A stretch of DNA of 64,000 bases from Gammaproteobacteria bacterium MOLA455. GTDB lineage: Bacteria > Pseudomonadota > Gammaproteobacteria > Pseudomonadales > Porticoccaceae. Position 1 is the stretch's first letter, and each line of letters starts with the position of its first letter. The stretch lies in assembly GCA_000511875.1 (NCBI GenBank), contig AZIN01000003.1, positions 238,450-302,449 on the forward strand. Reading direction: 5' to 3'. The notes below the pieces were generated by a model that made no database searches, was not told the origin of the DNA, and saw nothing but the letters and a program-made list of their open reading frames with translations. This document shows, in pieces, positions 8,522-18,752 of this stretch. The position numbers and the translations under genes are program-made.

Positions 8522-9585
8522 CAGTCTTCCTCCTTTTCCGTGGCTCTGCGTCTGTCAGTATGACCATAGGTGCGTGGCAAAGTGTAGTTGTCGATAAAAG
8601 GTGCGGCAAAATTGGCCAGCAACACGGCAAAGGCGACGGCATCTGGATAGTTGCCCCAGGCGCGAATCACATAGACCAGCACGCCGATCAGGACGCCGAA
8701 TATCAGGCGACCGCGATTGCTCACTGCCGACGATACTGGGTCGGTGAGAATAAAGAATGCCCCCATCATCGAGGCGCCACTAAACAGGTGCATCAGTGGC
8801 GAACCCGGGCTTGAAGAGCTGCCGGAATCCCAAAAGATAATCGACATCAACGCCAGAGCGCCGAGCATGCCCACAGGGCCGTGCCAGGTGAAAATGCGCT
8901 GGTATAGCAGAATAATACCGCCGAGCAGGAAGCCGAGATTGACCCATTCCCAACCGGCACCAGCGAACATGGCCTGATTAAATAGCGGTTCGCGATCATA
9001 GACCTGATCCACCAACAGACCGCTGCTGTGCTTAAAGACATCCAGTGGCGTAGCGCCAGTGACGCCGTCTGCTGGACTGTAGCCAGCAAAGACAATTTGC
9101 AGTGATTCGACCAAGCCAGGGTGCGCTGCTCCAGCAGGTAGCAGGGCAAGCGGTGCCACCCAGGTGGTCATTTGAATCGGGAAGGAGATCAGCAGAACCA
9201 CATAGCCAACCATTGCCGGATTAAAGGGGTTATAGCCAAGGCCGCCATACAATTGCTTGGCCACCACTATGGAGAACACTGTGCCCACTACCACCACCCA
9301 CCAGGGTGCCAGTGGCGGTAGGGCGAGGCCCAATAAGACCGCAGTGACAACGGCGCTGTAGTCGCCGAGATAAAAACTGATAGAGCGACCACGCATTTTG
9401 ACAATCGCCGCTTCGCAGCAAACCGCTGTCACTGATGCCAACACCACATTGATAAAGCTACCCCAGCCAAACTGCCAGGTCAGTGCCGCGAGACCTGGAA
9501 TAGTTGCCAGCAACACTAACTTCATCACCTGAGACGTGTTTTGCGCTGCATGGGCGTGGGGTGAAGAGACCTGTTTAAATGCCAT
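8521..9585 (-). CDS. rnfD: RnfD, membrane FMN-carrying subunit of the Rnf complex
   Basis: The 354-residue protein is very hydrophobic, with about nine to ten membrane helices, and matches RnfD/NqrB. The periplasmic VTGATPLD motif (about 175-182) contains the flavinylated threonine (T179). GYNPFNPAMVGY near 117-128 is another family signature. It shares single-base overlaps with rnfG and rnfC. Confidence 0.94.
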   Translation of the reverse strand: MAFKQVSSPHAHAAQNTSQVMKLVLLATIPGLAALTWQFGWGSFINVVLASVTAVCCEAAIVKMRGRSISFYLGDYSAVVTAVLLGLALPPLAPWWVVVVGTVFSIVVAKQLYGGLGYNPFNPAMVGYVVLLISFPIQMTTWVAPLALLPAGAAHPGLVESLQIVFAGYSPADGVTGATPLDVFKHSSGLLVDQVYDREPLFNQAMFAGAGWEWVNLGFLLGGIILLYQRIFTWHGPVGMLGALALMSIIFWDSGSSSSPGSPLMHLFSGASMMGAFFILTDPVSSAVSNRGRLIFGVLIGVLVYVIRAWGNYPDAVAFAVLLANFAAPFIDNYTLPRTYGHTDRRRATEKEED

Positions 9586-11366
9586 TATTCTGCCAACTCC
9601 GCGAGCTTGGATTTGGATTGCTCAAGTTTTTGTCGCGTGTTTTCCACTGCGGCGCTGAGCTTGTCCTGTTTGCCACTGTCTTCATTTATAGCTTCGGCGA
9701 GTTTCTCTTCGGCCATTTTTAGGCGTTGCTCTGCACTGGCAATAGTACGCTCAAGCTTTGCTCGCTGATCTTCAGGGTTGGCTTGTTTGGCGGCGGCACG
9801 AGCCTGAGCTGCGGCAATAATATCCGCAGCTGAGGAAGTGGGTACGGCACCAGCGGGAGAGGCAGTTGCTGGTGCACTTGGCGCTGCGCCACCATTAGCT
9901 GTCGCCGCGAGATGATCGGCCTTGGCCTGCTGAGTCGCTTCGCGACGTGCGGCGCGTTTGGCTTCTTTTTCCCGCTCCGCCTGTTCTATGCGCTCTTTGT
10001 GAAACTCGAAGCGCTCCCGGGCGTGATCGGATTTAACTTTTTCTTCCCGGGCCTTACGGATATCACCTTTGGCGGCGCGATAGTATTGCACCAGGGGAAT
10101 GTTGCTCGGGCAGACATAAGAGCAGGCACCACATTCTATGCAGTCAAACAGATTGTGCGCTTCGAGACGGTCGTGTTCCTCCGCTTGAGCATACCAAAAC
10201 AGCTGTTGCGGCAGCAGAGAAACCGGGCAGGCTTCGGCACACATGCCGCAGCGAATGCAGGGCTGAGCCGGGTCATCGTCGGGAATCTCGGCGTAGCTGG
10301 GAGCCAGAATACAGTTGGTGGTTTTGACTATGGGTACATCCGCAGAGGGCAGAGTGAAGCCCATCATAGGTCCGCCCATTATCACTCGGCCACCGGCCTG
10401 ACCATCAAATTGGTTGTGCTCAAGGAGATGTCTAACCGGGGTGCCGATCAGAGTGTCGTAGTTGCGCGGTGTACCCACGGCATCACCGGTGACTGTAGTG
10501 ACCCGGGAAATCAGTGGCTCGCCATCGATAACAGCGCGCTTGATTGCATAGGTGGTACCAATATTGATACAGACAATGCCTTCGTCGGCGGGTAACTTGC
10601 CGGCGGGTAATTCTTTGCCGGTAAGAATATAAATGAGCTGTTTCTCGCCACCGGAGGGGTATTTGGTCGGGAACACAACTACCGAAATGCCACTGTCTTC
10701 CACATGAGGAGCCAGGGCGGCAATGGCTTCCGGCTTGTTGTCTTCGATGCCGATCATAATATTGGTCGGGTGATCGAGAATCGCACTGAGGATCTTAATC
10801 CCCTCGACAATTTCACCGGCACGCTCGCGAATCGCAGAGTCATCAGCGGTGATATAGGGCTCACATTCAGTGGCATTCACAATCAGGGTGTCGATAGGGC
10901 GCTGACGTCCGGGGTTGAGTTTAACCGCCGATGGGAAACCGGCGCCGCCCATGCCAGAGATGCCGGCATTGCCAACCATCTCAATAAGCTTGCTTGGCGT
11001 GATATGTTCGTAGTCACTAATACCCTGGTGCTCAATCCACGTATCGGCACCGTCGGTGGTGATTTCGATACAGGGGGCGAGCATGCCTGATGCGTGAGCA
11101 ATAGGTCTGTGTTCTATGGCACTGATGGTGCCAGAGGAGGGCGCATGCATGGGAATGCTCACCAAGCCTGCGGCCTGAGCAATGACCTGACCTTTAAGGA
11201 CCTGCTGACCGATTTCCACGCAGGGAGTAGCTGGGGCGCCAATGTGTTGGCTCAGTGGAATAATCAGCTTCTCTGGAATCGGCAATTGACCAATTGGTTG
11301 AGTTAACGACTGATGTTTGTTTTCCGGAGGATGTACGCCACCGGGTGTAACCCAGGTTCTACTCAT
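9585..11366 (-). CDS. rnfC: RnfC, NADH-oxidising Fe-S/FMN subunit of the Rnf complex
   Basis: The 593-residue protein has the RnfC core with a glycine-rich nucleotide/FMN region ([16 protein letters not shown], 135-150). Two [4Fe-4S] motifs follow: [12 protein letters not shown] (C370, 373, 376, 380) and [12 protein letters not shown] (C409, 412, 415, 419). Beyond residue ~427 comes a long Ala/Glu/Lys-rich coiled-coil tail of about 165 residues. Such tails vary widely in length among proteobacteria. This subunit faces the cytoplasm and is thought to handle NAD(H). Confidence 0.95.
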   Translation of the reverse strand: MSRTWVTPGGVHPPENKHQSLTQPIGQLPIPEKLIIPLSQHIGAPATPCVEIGQQVLKGQVIAQAAGLVSIPMHAPSSGTISAIEHRPIAHASGMLAPCIEITTDGADTWIEHQGISDYEHITPSKLIEMVGNAGISGMGGAGFPSAVKLNPGRQRPIDTLIVNATECEPYITADDSAIRERAGEIVEGIKILSAILDHPTNIMIGIEDNKPEAIAALAPHVEDSGISVVVFPTKYPSGGEKQLIYILTGKELPAGKLPADEGIVCINIGTTYAIKRAVIDGEPLISRVTTVTGDAVGTPRNYDTLIGTPVRHLLEHNQFDGQAGGRVIMGGPMMGFTLPSADVPIVKTTNCILAPSYAEIPDDDPAQPCIRCGMCAEACPVSLLPQQLFWYAQAEEHDRLEAHNLFDCIECGACSYVCPSNIPLVQYYRAAKGDIRKAREEKVKSDHARERFEFHKERIEQAEREKEAKRAARREATQQAKADHLAATANGGAAPSAPATASPAGAVPTSSAADIIAAAQARAAAKQANPEDQRAKLERTIASAEQRLKMAEEKLAEAINEDSGKQDKLSAAVENTRQKLEQSKSKLAELAE

Positions 11367-11992
11367 GCTGCATCCTCGCTGTGAACTGCAGGGCTAACTT
11401 CGCCGCGGCGATCAGTGGCAATCATTTGGCCTGGCTTGGCCGGGATTGACCACTTCCAGTCGGCAATGGTTTCTGCAACTGGCAACATATCGATGCAGTC
11501 TACTGGGCAGGGCTCAACGCAGAGGTCACAGCCAGTGCACTCGTCGGTAATGACCGTATGCATTAATTTTGCTGCGCCCAAAATGGCGTCCACAGGGCAG
11601 GCTTGAATGCATTTGGTGCAGCCGATGCATTCATCTTCACGAATATAGGCGACGGTTTTGACTTCGCTCTCTACGCCGTGTTCCGCATCCAGTTCTGGTG
11701 CCGGCACATCCAGCAGATTGGCGATGGCGTTAATCGTCGACTGGCCACCGGGAGGACACTTGTTGATTACGTCGCCAGCGGCGATCGATTCGGCATAGGG
11801 CCGGCAGCCGGGAAAGCCACATTGGCCGCACTGAGTTTGCGGCAACAGCTCGTCGATCTGCTCGACAATCGGGTCGCCGACAACCTTAAATTTTTCCGCA
11901 GCGAATCCCAGCAGCGCGCCGAAGACAATCGACAGGCCGACTAGGGCAACCAGTGCCGCAAGAATGGGGTTTTGCGCGATAAGTTCAATCAT
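11363..11992 (-). CDS. rnfB: RnfB, Fe-S electron-entry subunit of the Rnf complex
   Basis: The 209-residue protein starts with one membrane helix (about 9-30). [10 protein letters not shown] motif and a distal CPPGG cysteine follow (C55, 58, 63, 79), binding one [4Fe-4S] cluster. Two ferredoxin motifs come next, [12 protein letters not shown] (122-133) and [12 protein letters not shown] (152-163). This is the standard RnfB layout; it passes electrons between ferredoxin and the membrane part. It abuts rnfA and overlaps rnfC by four bases. Confidence 0.95.
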   Translation of the reverse strand: MIELIAQNPILAALVALVGLSIVFGALLGFAAEKFKVVGDPIVEQIDELLPQTQCGQCGFPGCRPYAESIAAGDVINKCPPGGQSTINAIANLLDVPAPELDAEHGVESEVKTVAYIREDECIGCTKCIQACPVDAILGAAKLMHTVITDECTGCDLCVEPCPVDCIDMLPVAETIADWKWSIPAKPGQMIATDRRGEVSPAVHSEDAA

Positions 11993-12568
11993 TTACACAA
12001 GTCCACTGAAGCCCATAAAGGCCAGTGACATCAGTCCGGCAGTAACCATGGCGATGGCAGCCCCTTTAAATGACTCGGGTACATCCGCCGCCGCTAGACG
12101 CTCACGCATAGCGGAGAACAGAATCAGCACCAGTGAAAAACCAGCCCCGGCACCAAAACCATAGAGGGAAGACTGCACAAAGTTGAGATCTTTGGAGGTA
12201 TTCTGCAAGGCCACACCCAGTACCGCACAGTTGGTGGTAATCAGGGGCAGAAACACACCGAGCACGCGATAGAGCAGCGGGCTGGTTTTTTCGATAAACA
12301 TTTTGGTGAACTGGACCACGGCGGCAATCACCAGAATAAAGGCGATGGTACGCAGATAGATCAGCCCCAGAGGCTCAAGCACCATGGCGTTGACTATATA
12401 GCTGGCCATGGCTGTGAGGGTCAGTACAAAGGTCGTGGCCGCAGCCATGCCGATGGCGGATTCCAGTTTATTCGAGACACCCATAAATGGGCAGAGTCCG
12501 AGGAACTGTACCAGTACATAGTTGTTGATCAGTATCGAACTGACCAGAATGACTGCAAATTCTGCCAT
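11993..12568 (-). CDS. rnfA: RnfA, membrane subunit of the Rnf complex
   Basis: The 191-residue protein has six membrane helices and the RnfA/NqrE opening with [18 protein letters not shown]. It and RnfE form the inverted-topology pair around the membrane Fe-S site. It is the first gene of rnfABCDGE, so the operon promoter should lie in the 185 bases between it and metG or further upstream; I saw no clear promoter there. Confidence 0.95.
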   Translation of the reverse strand: MAEFAVILVSSILINNYVLVQFLGLCPFMGVSNKLESAIGMAAATTFVLTLTAMASYIVNAMVLEPLGLIYLRTIAFILVIAAVVQFTKMFIEKTSPLLYRVLGVFLPLITTNCAVLGVALQNTSKDLNFVQSSLYGFGAGAGFSLVLILFSAMRERLAAADVPESFKGAAIAMVTAGLMSLAFMGFSGLV

Positions 12569-12753
12569 GCTAAAACGCCAAACCTTGTGTTGGCTGCCAT
12601 TATCGTGGAATCAACTAGCTTGATTCAACTCATATGCAGCAGGTGGTTAGTTCTTTTATGAATAAGTAGTAACTGCAAAATCAGCTACGCCCTAAAGGCT
12701 TCTCGGCTGCTTTTTAATCTCCCACAGTTATACGCAGGGATCAGACTTGTTGA

Positions 12754-14775
12754 TCAGCTAACCCGCTGGCCTGGCTGTGCACCGCTATGCGGTTCCAGCA
12801 GGTAAATTCCCTTGTTATCAGCGGCTGCCAGTACCATGCCTTCAGACATACCAAAGCGCATTTTCCGCGGCGCCAGATTGGCGACCATCACTGTCAGCCG
12901 GCCCTCTAAATCTTCCGGCTTATAGGAAGACTTAATCCCCGAGAATACCTGACGGGTTTCGCCGCCGAGATCGAGAATCAGCTGCAGTAACTTGTCGGCG
13001 CCCTCAACATGGGAGGCTGTGACAATGCGCGCTACTCGGAGATCCACCTTGGCAAATTCATCAAAGTTAATTTCTGCGGCTATAGGATCATCCGCCAGTG
13101 GGCCTTCAATGGGTTTTGCCACAGCCAGAGCAGTCTCTTCTTTGCTGGCGTCAAGCATTGCATCCACCTTGTCTTTTTCTATGCGAATCATTAGTGGCTT
13201 AAAGGGTTTCAACTGATGACCAAGCAATGGCTGTGCCGCACTTTCCCAACTCAATGTATCGTTGAGGAACTCTTCAGCGGCAACAGTCATGGCGGGTACT
13301 ACTGGCTTTAGGTAGGTCATCAGCACACGGAACATATTGATGCCCTGAGAGCAGATGTCCTGCACCTGCTGCTGCATGCCCTCCTGCTTATTTAGTTTCC
13401 ACGGCTCTTTAGCGGCAATGTATTCATTGGCTGCATCGGCCTGAGCCATAATCTCGCGGATCGCTTTACTAAAGTCGCGGTTCTCATAGTGGTTGGCAAT
13501 GCTTTCCGCCGCGCCACTCACCTGGGCCCAGAGCTCCGGGTTATCTACATTGGTCGACAGCACACCGTCGTTGCCATTGGCAATAAACTTGGCACAGCGG
13601 CTGGCAATATTCACTACCTTGCCGACCAAGTCGCTGTTGACCTTCTGCTGGAAGTCCTCGAGATTGAGATCTATATCTTCCACCGAGCCCGACAGTTTCG
13701 AAGCGTAGTAATAACGCAGATAATCCGGATCCAAGTGATCGAGATAGCAGCGCGCATTAATAAAAGTGCCGCGAGATTTCGACATCTTCTTGCCGTTAAC
13801 CGTGACAAAGCCGTGGACACAGATCTTGGTGGGGGTGCGGAACTGGGCGCTGCTCAACATGGCGGGCCAAAACAGCGCGTGGAAGTTAACTATGTCTTTG
13901 CCAATAAAGTGGTACAACTCAGTGGTGCTGTCAGCCTTCCAATAGTGATCAAAATCCATGCCTTCGCGATCACAGAGATTTTTAAAGCTGGCCATATAGC
14001 CGATGGGTGCATCCAGCCAGACATAAAAATACTTGCCCGGTGCATCGGGGATTTCAAAACCAAAGTAGGGTGCGTCGCGACTGATATCCCACTCTTGCAG
14101 GCCACTGTCTAGCCATTCGCCGAGTTTATTGGCCACTTCTTCCTGCACCGCGCCACTGCGCGTCCACTCTTGCAGGAACTGAGTGAATTCAGGCAGCTTA
14201 AAGAAATAGTGAGTCGAGGCTTTTTCAACGGGGGTGGCGCCGGAGATCGCCGACACCGGATTGATCAGATCAATCGGCGAATAGGTTGCGCCGCACGCTT
14301 CGCAGTTGTCGCCGTACTGATCTTCGGTTTTACACTTAGGGCAGGTGCCCTTGATATAGCGATCCGCCAAAAACAAATTTTTCTCTGGATCAAAGGCCTG
14401 AGTAATCTCGCGCTTGGCAATATGGCCATTAGCGTTTAGACGGTTGTATATAAGCTCAGAGAATTCGCGATTCTCTTCCGAGTGAGTGGTGTGATAGTTA
14501 TCCACACTGATCAGGAAGTCTTTAAAGTCCGCCTCATGAATCGCCCGCATATCCGCAATATGCTGCTCAGCGCTAATGCCCTTCTCATCTGCCTTGAGCA
14601 TAATCGCAGTTCCATGAGCATCATCGGCGGAAAGGTAGTAACATTCATGGCCGCGCATTCTCTGGAAGCGCACCCAGACATCGGTTTGGGTATACTCCAA
14701 AACATGCCCAAGATGGAGTGCAGCATTAGCATAGGGAAGAGCGTTAGTGACCAGAATCTGACGTTTTGATGGCAT
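12754..14775 (-). CDS. metG: Methionyl-tRNA synthetase
   Basis: The 673-residue enzyme has the class I signatures HLGH (21-24) and KMSKS (330-334). The connective-peptide zinc knuckle has cysteines 145, 148, 158 and 161. The anticodon-binding helical domain includes a [10 protein letters not shown] motif, and a C-terminal EMAPII/OB tRNA-binding domain runs from about 570 to the end (VDLRVARI onward). This is the dimeric long form, like E. coli (677). It charges tRNA-Met. It is divergent from apbC/mrp, a common gammaproteobacterial pairing. Confidence 0.97.
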   Translation of the reverse strand: MPSKRQILVTNALPYANAALHLGHVLEYTQTDVWVRFQRMRGHECYYLSADDAHGTAIMLKADEKGISAEQHIADMRAIHEADFKDFLISVDNYHTTHSEENREFSELIYNRLNANGHIAKREITQAFDPEKNLFLADRYIKGTCPKCKTEDQYGDNCEACGATYSPIDLINPVSAISGATPVEKASTHYFFKLPEFTQFLQEWTRSGAVQEEVANKLGEWLDSGLQEWDISRDAPYFGFEIPDAPGKYFYVWLDAPIGYMASFKNLCDREGMDFDHYWKADSTTELYHFIGKDIVNFHALFWPAMLSSAQFRTPTKICVHGFVTVNGKKMSKSRGTFINARCYLDHLDPDYLRYYYASKLSGSVEDIDLNLEDFQQKVNSDLVGKVVNIASRCAKFIANGNDGVLSTNVDNPELWAQVSGAAESIANHYENRDFSKAIREIMAQADAANEYIAAKEPWKLNKQEGMQQQVQDICSQGINMFRVLMTYLKPVVPAMTVAAEEFLNDTLSWESAAQPLLGHQLKPFKPLMIRIEKDKVDAMLDASKEETALAVAKPIEGPLADDPIAAEINFDEFAKVDLRVARIVTASHVEGADKLLQLILDLGGETRQVFSGIKSSYKPEDLEGRLTVMVANLAPRKMRFGMSEGMVLAAADNKGIYLLEPHSGAQPGQRVS

Positions 14776-14916
14776 GGTAAAGTTTCTTGTTTTAGGGACT
14801 ATTGAGAATGCTATTTACAGCGCAAGGTACAACGCATGTCAGCGCCTGTAGTTTAGCGCGTAACTATAGCGATTTTACACGTACTTTTCATGTGCAATCG
14901 CCTGCGAAATAGCCTC

Positions 14917-14922
14917 TATAAT
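14917..14922 (+). promoter_or_regulatory. Candidate -10 box for apbC
   Basis: A perfect TATAAT lies 38 bases before the GTG start of apbC in the divergent metG-apbC gap. No good -35 hexamer stands at 16-18 bases, so an activator or extended contacts would be needed. The spacing to the gene is reasonable; this is a motif match only. Confidence 0.35.
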
Positions 14923-14960
14923 CCAATCCAGTTAAAAATCGGCCATAACGGAGTAAATCA

Positions 14961-15764
14961 GTGTTAGCTCAAGTAAAACAGATCATTGCAGTGGCATCAG
15001 GTAAAGGTGGCGTGGGTAAATCCACCACCGCAGTCAATCTGGCGCTCGCTCTTCAGGCCGAGGGAAAAAAAGTCGGTCTGCTGGACGCTGATATCTATGG
15101 CCCCAGTATCGCCATGATGCTGGGCGTGGCCGAAGGAACACGCCCGGCCATAGCGGATGGTAAATCCTTCACACCAATCATGGCCCACGGCCTTGAAACC
15201 ATGTCCATGGCCTATCTAGTGAGCGACAAAACCCCCATGGCTTGGCGCGGGCCCATGGCCAGCGGCGCACTGCAACAAATATTAGAGCAGACTGATTGGG
15301 GCGGGCTCGATGTGTTGGTGGTGGATATGCCACCAGGCACCGGCGATATTCAACTGACCTTGGCACAAAAAGCTGCAGTTGCGGGTGCGGTTATTGTTAC
15401 CACACCTCAGGACATAGCGTTGCTCGATGCGCAAAAAGGCATCGAAATGTTTACCAAAGTAAAAATCCCAGTGCTCGGTATTGTTGAAAATATGGCCGTG
15501 CACCTGTGCAGCAACTGTGGCCATGAAGACCATATCTTCGGTAGTGGCGGAGGCGAGAAAGTCGCCGCAGATTACAGCACCCAACTGCTTGGCAGTATGC
15601 CTCTGGATAGAAGCATTCGTGAGCGTGGTGATTCGGGTCTGCCTTCAGTTGCGGCTGAGCCGGAGAGTGATATTGCTCAGCGTTATGGCAGCGTGGCACG
15701 ACAGGTGATTGAGCAGCTGGCAGCCCTGGACGATAGCAGTGGACCGGAGATTGTGTTTGATTAG
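14961..15764 (+). CDS. apbC: ApbC/Mrp-type P-loop ATPase, Fe-S cluster carrier (short form)
   Basis: The 267-residue protein has the deviant Walker A GKGGVGKST (14-22), the LLDADIYGPS switch (40-49), the DMPPGTGD motif (122-129) and the CxxC pair (C183, C186) through which Mrp/Nbp35 dimers bind a transferable [4Fe-4S] cluster. E. coli Mrp is about 100 residues longer because of an N-terminal DUF59 domain that is missing here. The GTG start has an ACGGAG ribosome site seven bases upstream and no coding-like sequence lies before it, so the short form looks genuine. Confidence 0.9.
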   Translation: MLAQVKQIIAVASGKGGVGKSTTAVNLALALQAEGKKVGLLDADIYGPSIAMMLGVAEGTRPAIADGKSFTPIMAHGLETMSMAYLVSDKTPMAWRGPMASGALQQILEQTDWGGLDVLVVDMPPGTGDIQLTLAQKAAVAGAVIVTTPQDIALLDAQKGIEMFTKVKIPVLGIVENMAVHLCSNCGHEDHIFGSGGGEKVAADYSTQLLGSMPLDRSIRERGDSGLPSVAAEPESDIAQRYGSVARQVIEQLAALDDSSGPEIVFD

Positions 15765-15905
15765 GGGTTTGTTGAGCAAATAAATGGGGTGTGGATTGCC
15801 GGAAGCCATATTTTGCAATCCTTAGGTTTTTTACCTAGGCTGAGAGGAGTGGATTAATCTGGAAGCATCAGGATGATGTTTTGAATTATTACAGGAAGTA
15901 CTAAT

Positions 15906-17162
15906 ATGAAAATAACTTTTCTTTTTTGTTTTATCTTGCCGGTTTTAGTCAGCTGCGGCGGCGGTGGCAGTAGCTCAACCCCAACCTCCACCGGCGTCTT
16001 TATTGATAGCCCGGTTATCAATATTGGCTACAGAACCGAGACCCAAAATGGTGTCACCAATTCCCGCGGAGAATTTAAGTATTACCCTGGTGAGACGGTG
16101 ACCTTTTTTATCGGTGATCTCGAGTTCCCATCGGTACTCGCCGATGAAAGGGTTACGCCTCTGGATATGGCCGATACAGATGATATTTCTCATCCGATGG
16201 TTGTCAATATAGCCCGCTTGCTCCAGACCCTGGATAAAGACGGCGACCCGACTAATGGCATCACCATCGCCGATGCGGCCAGAGCTGTTGCTGTTCAATT
16301 GGATTTTGATCTTCCCCTAGCAACATTTGAACGCTCAAATGCAGTGATAACAATGATATCCAATGGTGGTCAAGATGACCCTAGTTCAGAGCTTATTAAT
16401 ACTGTGGCAGCGCTTATTAACCTTGTGGCAGGTGTCGCTTCTTCTGGCGGGTCTTTTTCTGACCCGCAGCCCATAACAGTCGATTCGTTAATTGGGACTT
16501 GGCAAATTGCTAGCCCAACCCAGCTGGATTTCTTTGTCTTAAGTTTTTTTGCCGATGGCACCTATGTGCATGCAGAGGTTGATGAGACTACGGACAATGC
16601 GATATCTGGAATGGAATGGGGGGATTTCACCTATGCAGGGCTTGGAGATACCACCGCGACTCAGTTATTTGATAACAATGGCGACGCAGGGTTGAGTGAT
16701 TTTAGTGGGGGCAATGGCCCGTCGCTGAAAATTCTGCCTCAGGCTTCAGGCTCTCTACTATTTGGTCCAGATGATAATAATGATGGCATCAGTGATGGCG
16801 CTTTTGGGTTAACCCAAATTGATTCTGGGGGTCTTTTAGGCACCTGGACAAGTACCACCACCGATGCAGAGTTACTGATGCTTACGTTCTTTGACGACAC
16901 TTACTTCCATGGGGAAGTCGATCGCAATGATCCGGCGCTAATGTCAGGTATGGAAATTGGTACTTATTCTCACGATGGCAGCACGGGCCTGATGGCAGTC
17001 AGTCAAACCTTTGATAACAACGGCAATGCTGGGTTTACTGACTTCGTTGGTGCGGGCGCACCGAATCTGTTTGTTCATGTGTCAGGGGATACCTTGACCC
17101 TAACCATGGACAATGATGGCGACAGTCTTATAGATGAGACGATTGAGTTTACGCGGCAATAA
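15906..17162 (+). CDS. Putative lipoprotein with a two-fold C-terminal repeat
   Basis: The 418-residue protein has a signal peptide ending in the lipobox LVSC (C17), followed by a glycine/serine/threonine tether. Residues about 30-175 form a domain with a GEFKYYPGETVTFFIGD motif that recurs in proteobacterial surface proteins of unknown role. The C-terminal half is two related units of about 110 residues (about 196-305 and 309-418). Each opens with L-x-GTW and carries FFxDxTYxHxEVD, an SGME motif, FDNNGxAG and an acidic D-N-D-G-type strand that may bind calcium. Function is unknown; it is probably outer-membrane anchored. An AGGAAGT ribosome site precedes the ATG. Confidence 0.75.
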   Translation: MKITFLFCFILPVLVSCGGGGSSSTPTSTGVFIDSPVINIGYRTETQNGVTNSRGEFKYYPGETVTFFIGDLEFPSVLADERVTPLDMADTDDISHPMVVNIARLLQTLDKDGDPTNGITIADAARAVAVQLDFDLPLATFERSNAVITMISNGGQDDPSSELINTVAALINLVAGVASSGGSFSDPQPITVDSLIGTWQIASPTQLDFFVLSFFADGTYVHAEVDETTDNAISGMEWGDFTYAGLGDTTATQLFDNNGDAGLSDFSGGNGPSLKILPQASGSLLFGPDDNNDGISDGAFGLTQIDSGGLLGTWTSTTTDAELLMLTFFDDTYFHGEVDRNDPALMSGMEIGTYSHDGSTGLMAVSQTFDNNGNAGFTDFVGAGAPNLFVHVSGDTLTLTMDNDGDSLIDETIEFTRQ

Positions 17163-17186
17163 CAGCAGATCTCTCGCTGTACCTCC

Positions 17187-17227
17187 AGACAACAAGCCAT
17201 GTTTTGATAAAACGCGGCTTGTTGTCT
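17187..17227. terminator. Long hairpin between convergent genes
   Basis: GACAACAAGCC (17188-17198) is perfectly repeated in reverse complement at 17216-17226, and inside it GTTTT and AAAAC pair again around a three-base loop. It lies between the convergent lipoprotein and MFS genes. There is no long T run on either side, so it may be a two-way terminator or an RNA-stabilising 3' structure. Confidence 0.5.
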
Positions 17228-17275
17228 CGGCAGAGCGCAGTGATCAGGGCACTGCTTCTCTGCCCTCTATATTGC

Positions 17276-18502
17276 TTAGTTGTACTCAGTTTCTTCAAGT
17301 GCCTGCAGACGTACATCGGTCAGTGACTTAAGTTGGTTGACCAGCAGCCCAGCAAAAAGCAGTCCTGCAAAAATAGCGGCGACCATAAAGCCGTACTCGG
17401 CATTGCCGCCATAGCTATCACTCACCAGTCCCATAGTTAAAGGCCCAAAGGCTGCACCCAAGGCGGTAAAGAAAAGAATCACGCCAGCTGCACCGCCGTG
17501 ATTTTGTTTACGAAAGCAACTAATACCCTTTGAATTAAGTGTCGGGTAAATCACTGACATAAAGAGACCAGAAAGTGGCAGCAAATAAACCGCCGCATCT
17601 GTGCCAATGGCAATAGTGCCGACAAAACACAATAAGATGGCAAAACTAAATAGGGACATTACGACTGCCCAATTAAAGCGCGCCATCATCCAGATTCCAA
17701 GGAAGCGGCCTGCCGCTCGCAGCACAAAGAAAATAGTCAGGGCGTAGGTAGCCAGAAAAACAGCGTTACCGCTGTAATCTAAGAGCAGCGTTGGCATCCA
17801 TACATAAATAGCACTCTCTGTGGCCACATAGAGAAATGCACCCAGGGAAAAGCCTAGGGCGTAAGGGTCCTTTAGCATCTTCAGCGTCTGCTTCAGGGTG
17901 ATCGGGTTTTCTGGGATATGCTTACTCTCTGGGTACTTAACCAGAAGAGCCATAATAATGAGTGCAACGCAGAAGGTGGCGGCGAAGATATACAGCCATT
18001 TCCAATCCACGCCCTGCGTCAACATGTAGGTGACAAGCAATGGGCCAATAATAGCGCCGACACCAAAGAATGCCTCAACCCCATTCATGGTTGAGGTATG
18101 TTGGGTGGTGGATGTGGATATGTCGCCAATCAGAGCCAGGGCGGCAGTCTTAAAAATACCGATAGCGACACCGGAAATCATCATTAAGCCGAGATAATAG
18201 GCAAAGGTGCTGCCGGCAAGGAACAGATAAGCGGTGATGGAAAATAACGCCAGCCCTAAAATGATGGTCTTTTTGCGACCCAGTCGGTCAGCTAGGAAAC
18301 CAAATAATATACCGGAGAGGGCGATGGCTAACATGGGGCCGTAATGGAGCATGCCGGCTGCAGTCATGCTGAGGTCAAAGTCTTTCATCACCTCTGGGAT
18401 AATCACGCCAACTGCGTCTGTGGTCATGGCGAACATCATAAACATCATGTAGGTTAACCATCGAATTATTCTACTGTCTGTGCCTGCCTGAATGTTCGTC
18501 AT
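17276..18502 (-). CDS. MFS sugar permease of the sugar-utilisation locus
   Basis: The 408-residue protein has twelve predicted membrane helices and the MFS loop motif GFLADRLGRKK between helices 2 and 3. I place the start at the ATG ending at 18502, which has an AGGGGA ribosome site five bases upstream; a frame extension to a TTG at 18580 runs into an operator. It is divergent from the LacI-type regulator and close to the TonB receptor, hydrolase and fructokinase genes, so it probably brings the sugar across the inner membrane. The substrate, perhaps sucrose or another fructoside, is inferred from neighbours only. Confidence 0.85.
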   Translation of the reverse strand: MTNIQAGTDSRIIRWLTYMMFMMFAMTTDAVGVIIPEVMKDFDLSMTAAGMLHYGPMLAIALSGILFGFLADRLGRKKTIILGLALFSITAYLFLAGSTFAYYLGLMMISGVAIGIFKTAALALIGDISTSTTQHTSTMNGVEAFFGVGAIIGPLLVTYMLTQGVDWKWLYIFAATFCVALIIMALLVKYPESKHIPENPITLKQTLKMLKDPYALGFSLGAFLYVATESAIYVWMPTLLLDYSGNAVFLATYALTIFFVLRAAGRFLGIWMMARFNWAVVMSLFSFAILLCFVGTIAIGTDAAVYLLPLSGLFMSVIYPTLNSKGISCFRKQNHGGAAGVILFFTALGAAFGPLTMGLVSDSYGGNAEYGFMVAAIFAGLLFAGLLVNQLKSLTDVRLQALEETEYN

Positions 18503-18575
18503 GCTGTTCCCCTGGATATTATTATTGGCTGTATCAGTGCAATTTGAGGGGACATTAAAGGATAAAGGGTAAAAA

Positions 18576-18589
18576 TACAAACGATTGCA
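18576..18589. promoter_or_regulatory. LacI-type operator 1 (MFS gene side)
   Basis: TACAAACGATTGCA is a near-palindrome with a central CG, the layout bound by LacI-family repressors. It is 74 bases upstream of the MFS start and differs by one base from the site at 19937. The regulator encoded next door is the obvious ligand. Confidence 0.7.
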
Positions 18590-18686
18590 TTTTGCTGTTG
18601 TAATTCACGCTAAGCTGCCGGCAGCGACTGTTTGAGGAATTTCGGCCGCTAGCTGCTCCTATCTACCTGTAAAGCCTTGGCTCCAT

Positions 18687-18700
18687 TGCAATCATTTGCA
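18687..18700. promoter_or_regulatory. LacI-type operator 2 (regulator gene side)
   Basis: TGCAATCATTTGCA is a near-perfect palindrome matching the other three sites in both half-sites (TGCAA and TTGCA) but with CA in place of the central CG. It lies 53 bases before the regulator's ATG, which suggests autoregulation. Confidence 0.65.
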
Positions 18701-18752
18701 TTAGTGAATATGCTTCCGTCCTCAGGCTAGATCGACTACAGGGTAATATTCC

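Noticed and set aside
9912..10595. 227-residue open frame opposite rnfC
   Set aside because: It lies entirely inside the well-supported rnfC gene on the other strand and has no recognisable features.
13489..14112. 207-residue open frame opposite metG
   Set aside because: It is antisense to conserved metG codons and explained by GC-rich third positions.
15820..15839. Hairpin CCTTAGGT / ACCTAGG between apbC and the lipoprotein gene
   Set aside because: Short stem with a bulge and no T run after it; not enough to call a terminator.
18503..18580. Longer MFS protein starting at a TTG at 18580
   Set aside because: The added 26 residues have no family look, the TTG lies in an operator, and the ATG at 18500-18502 has a good ribosome site.
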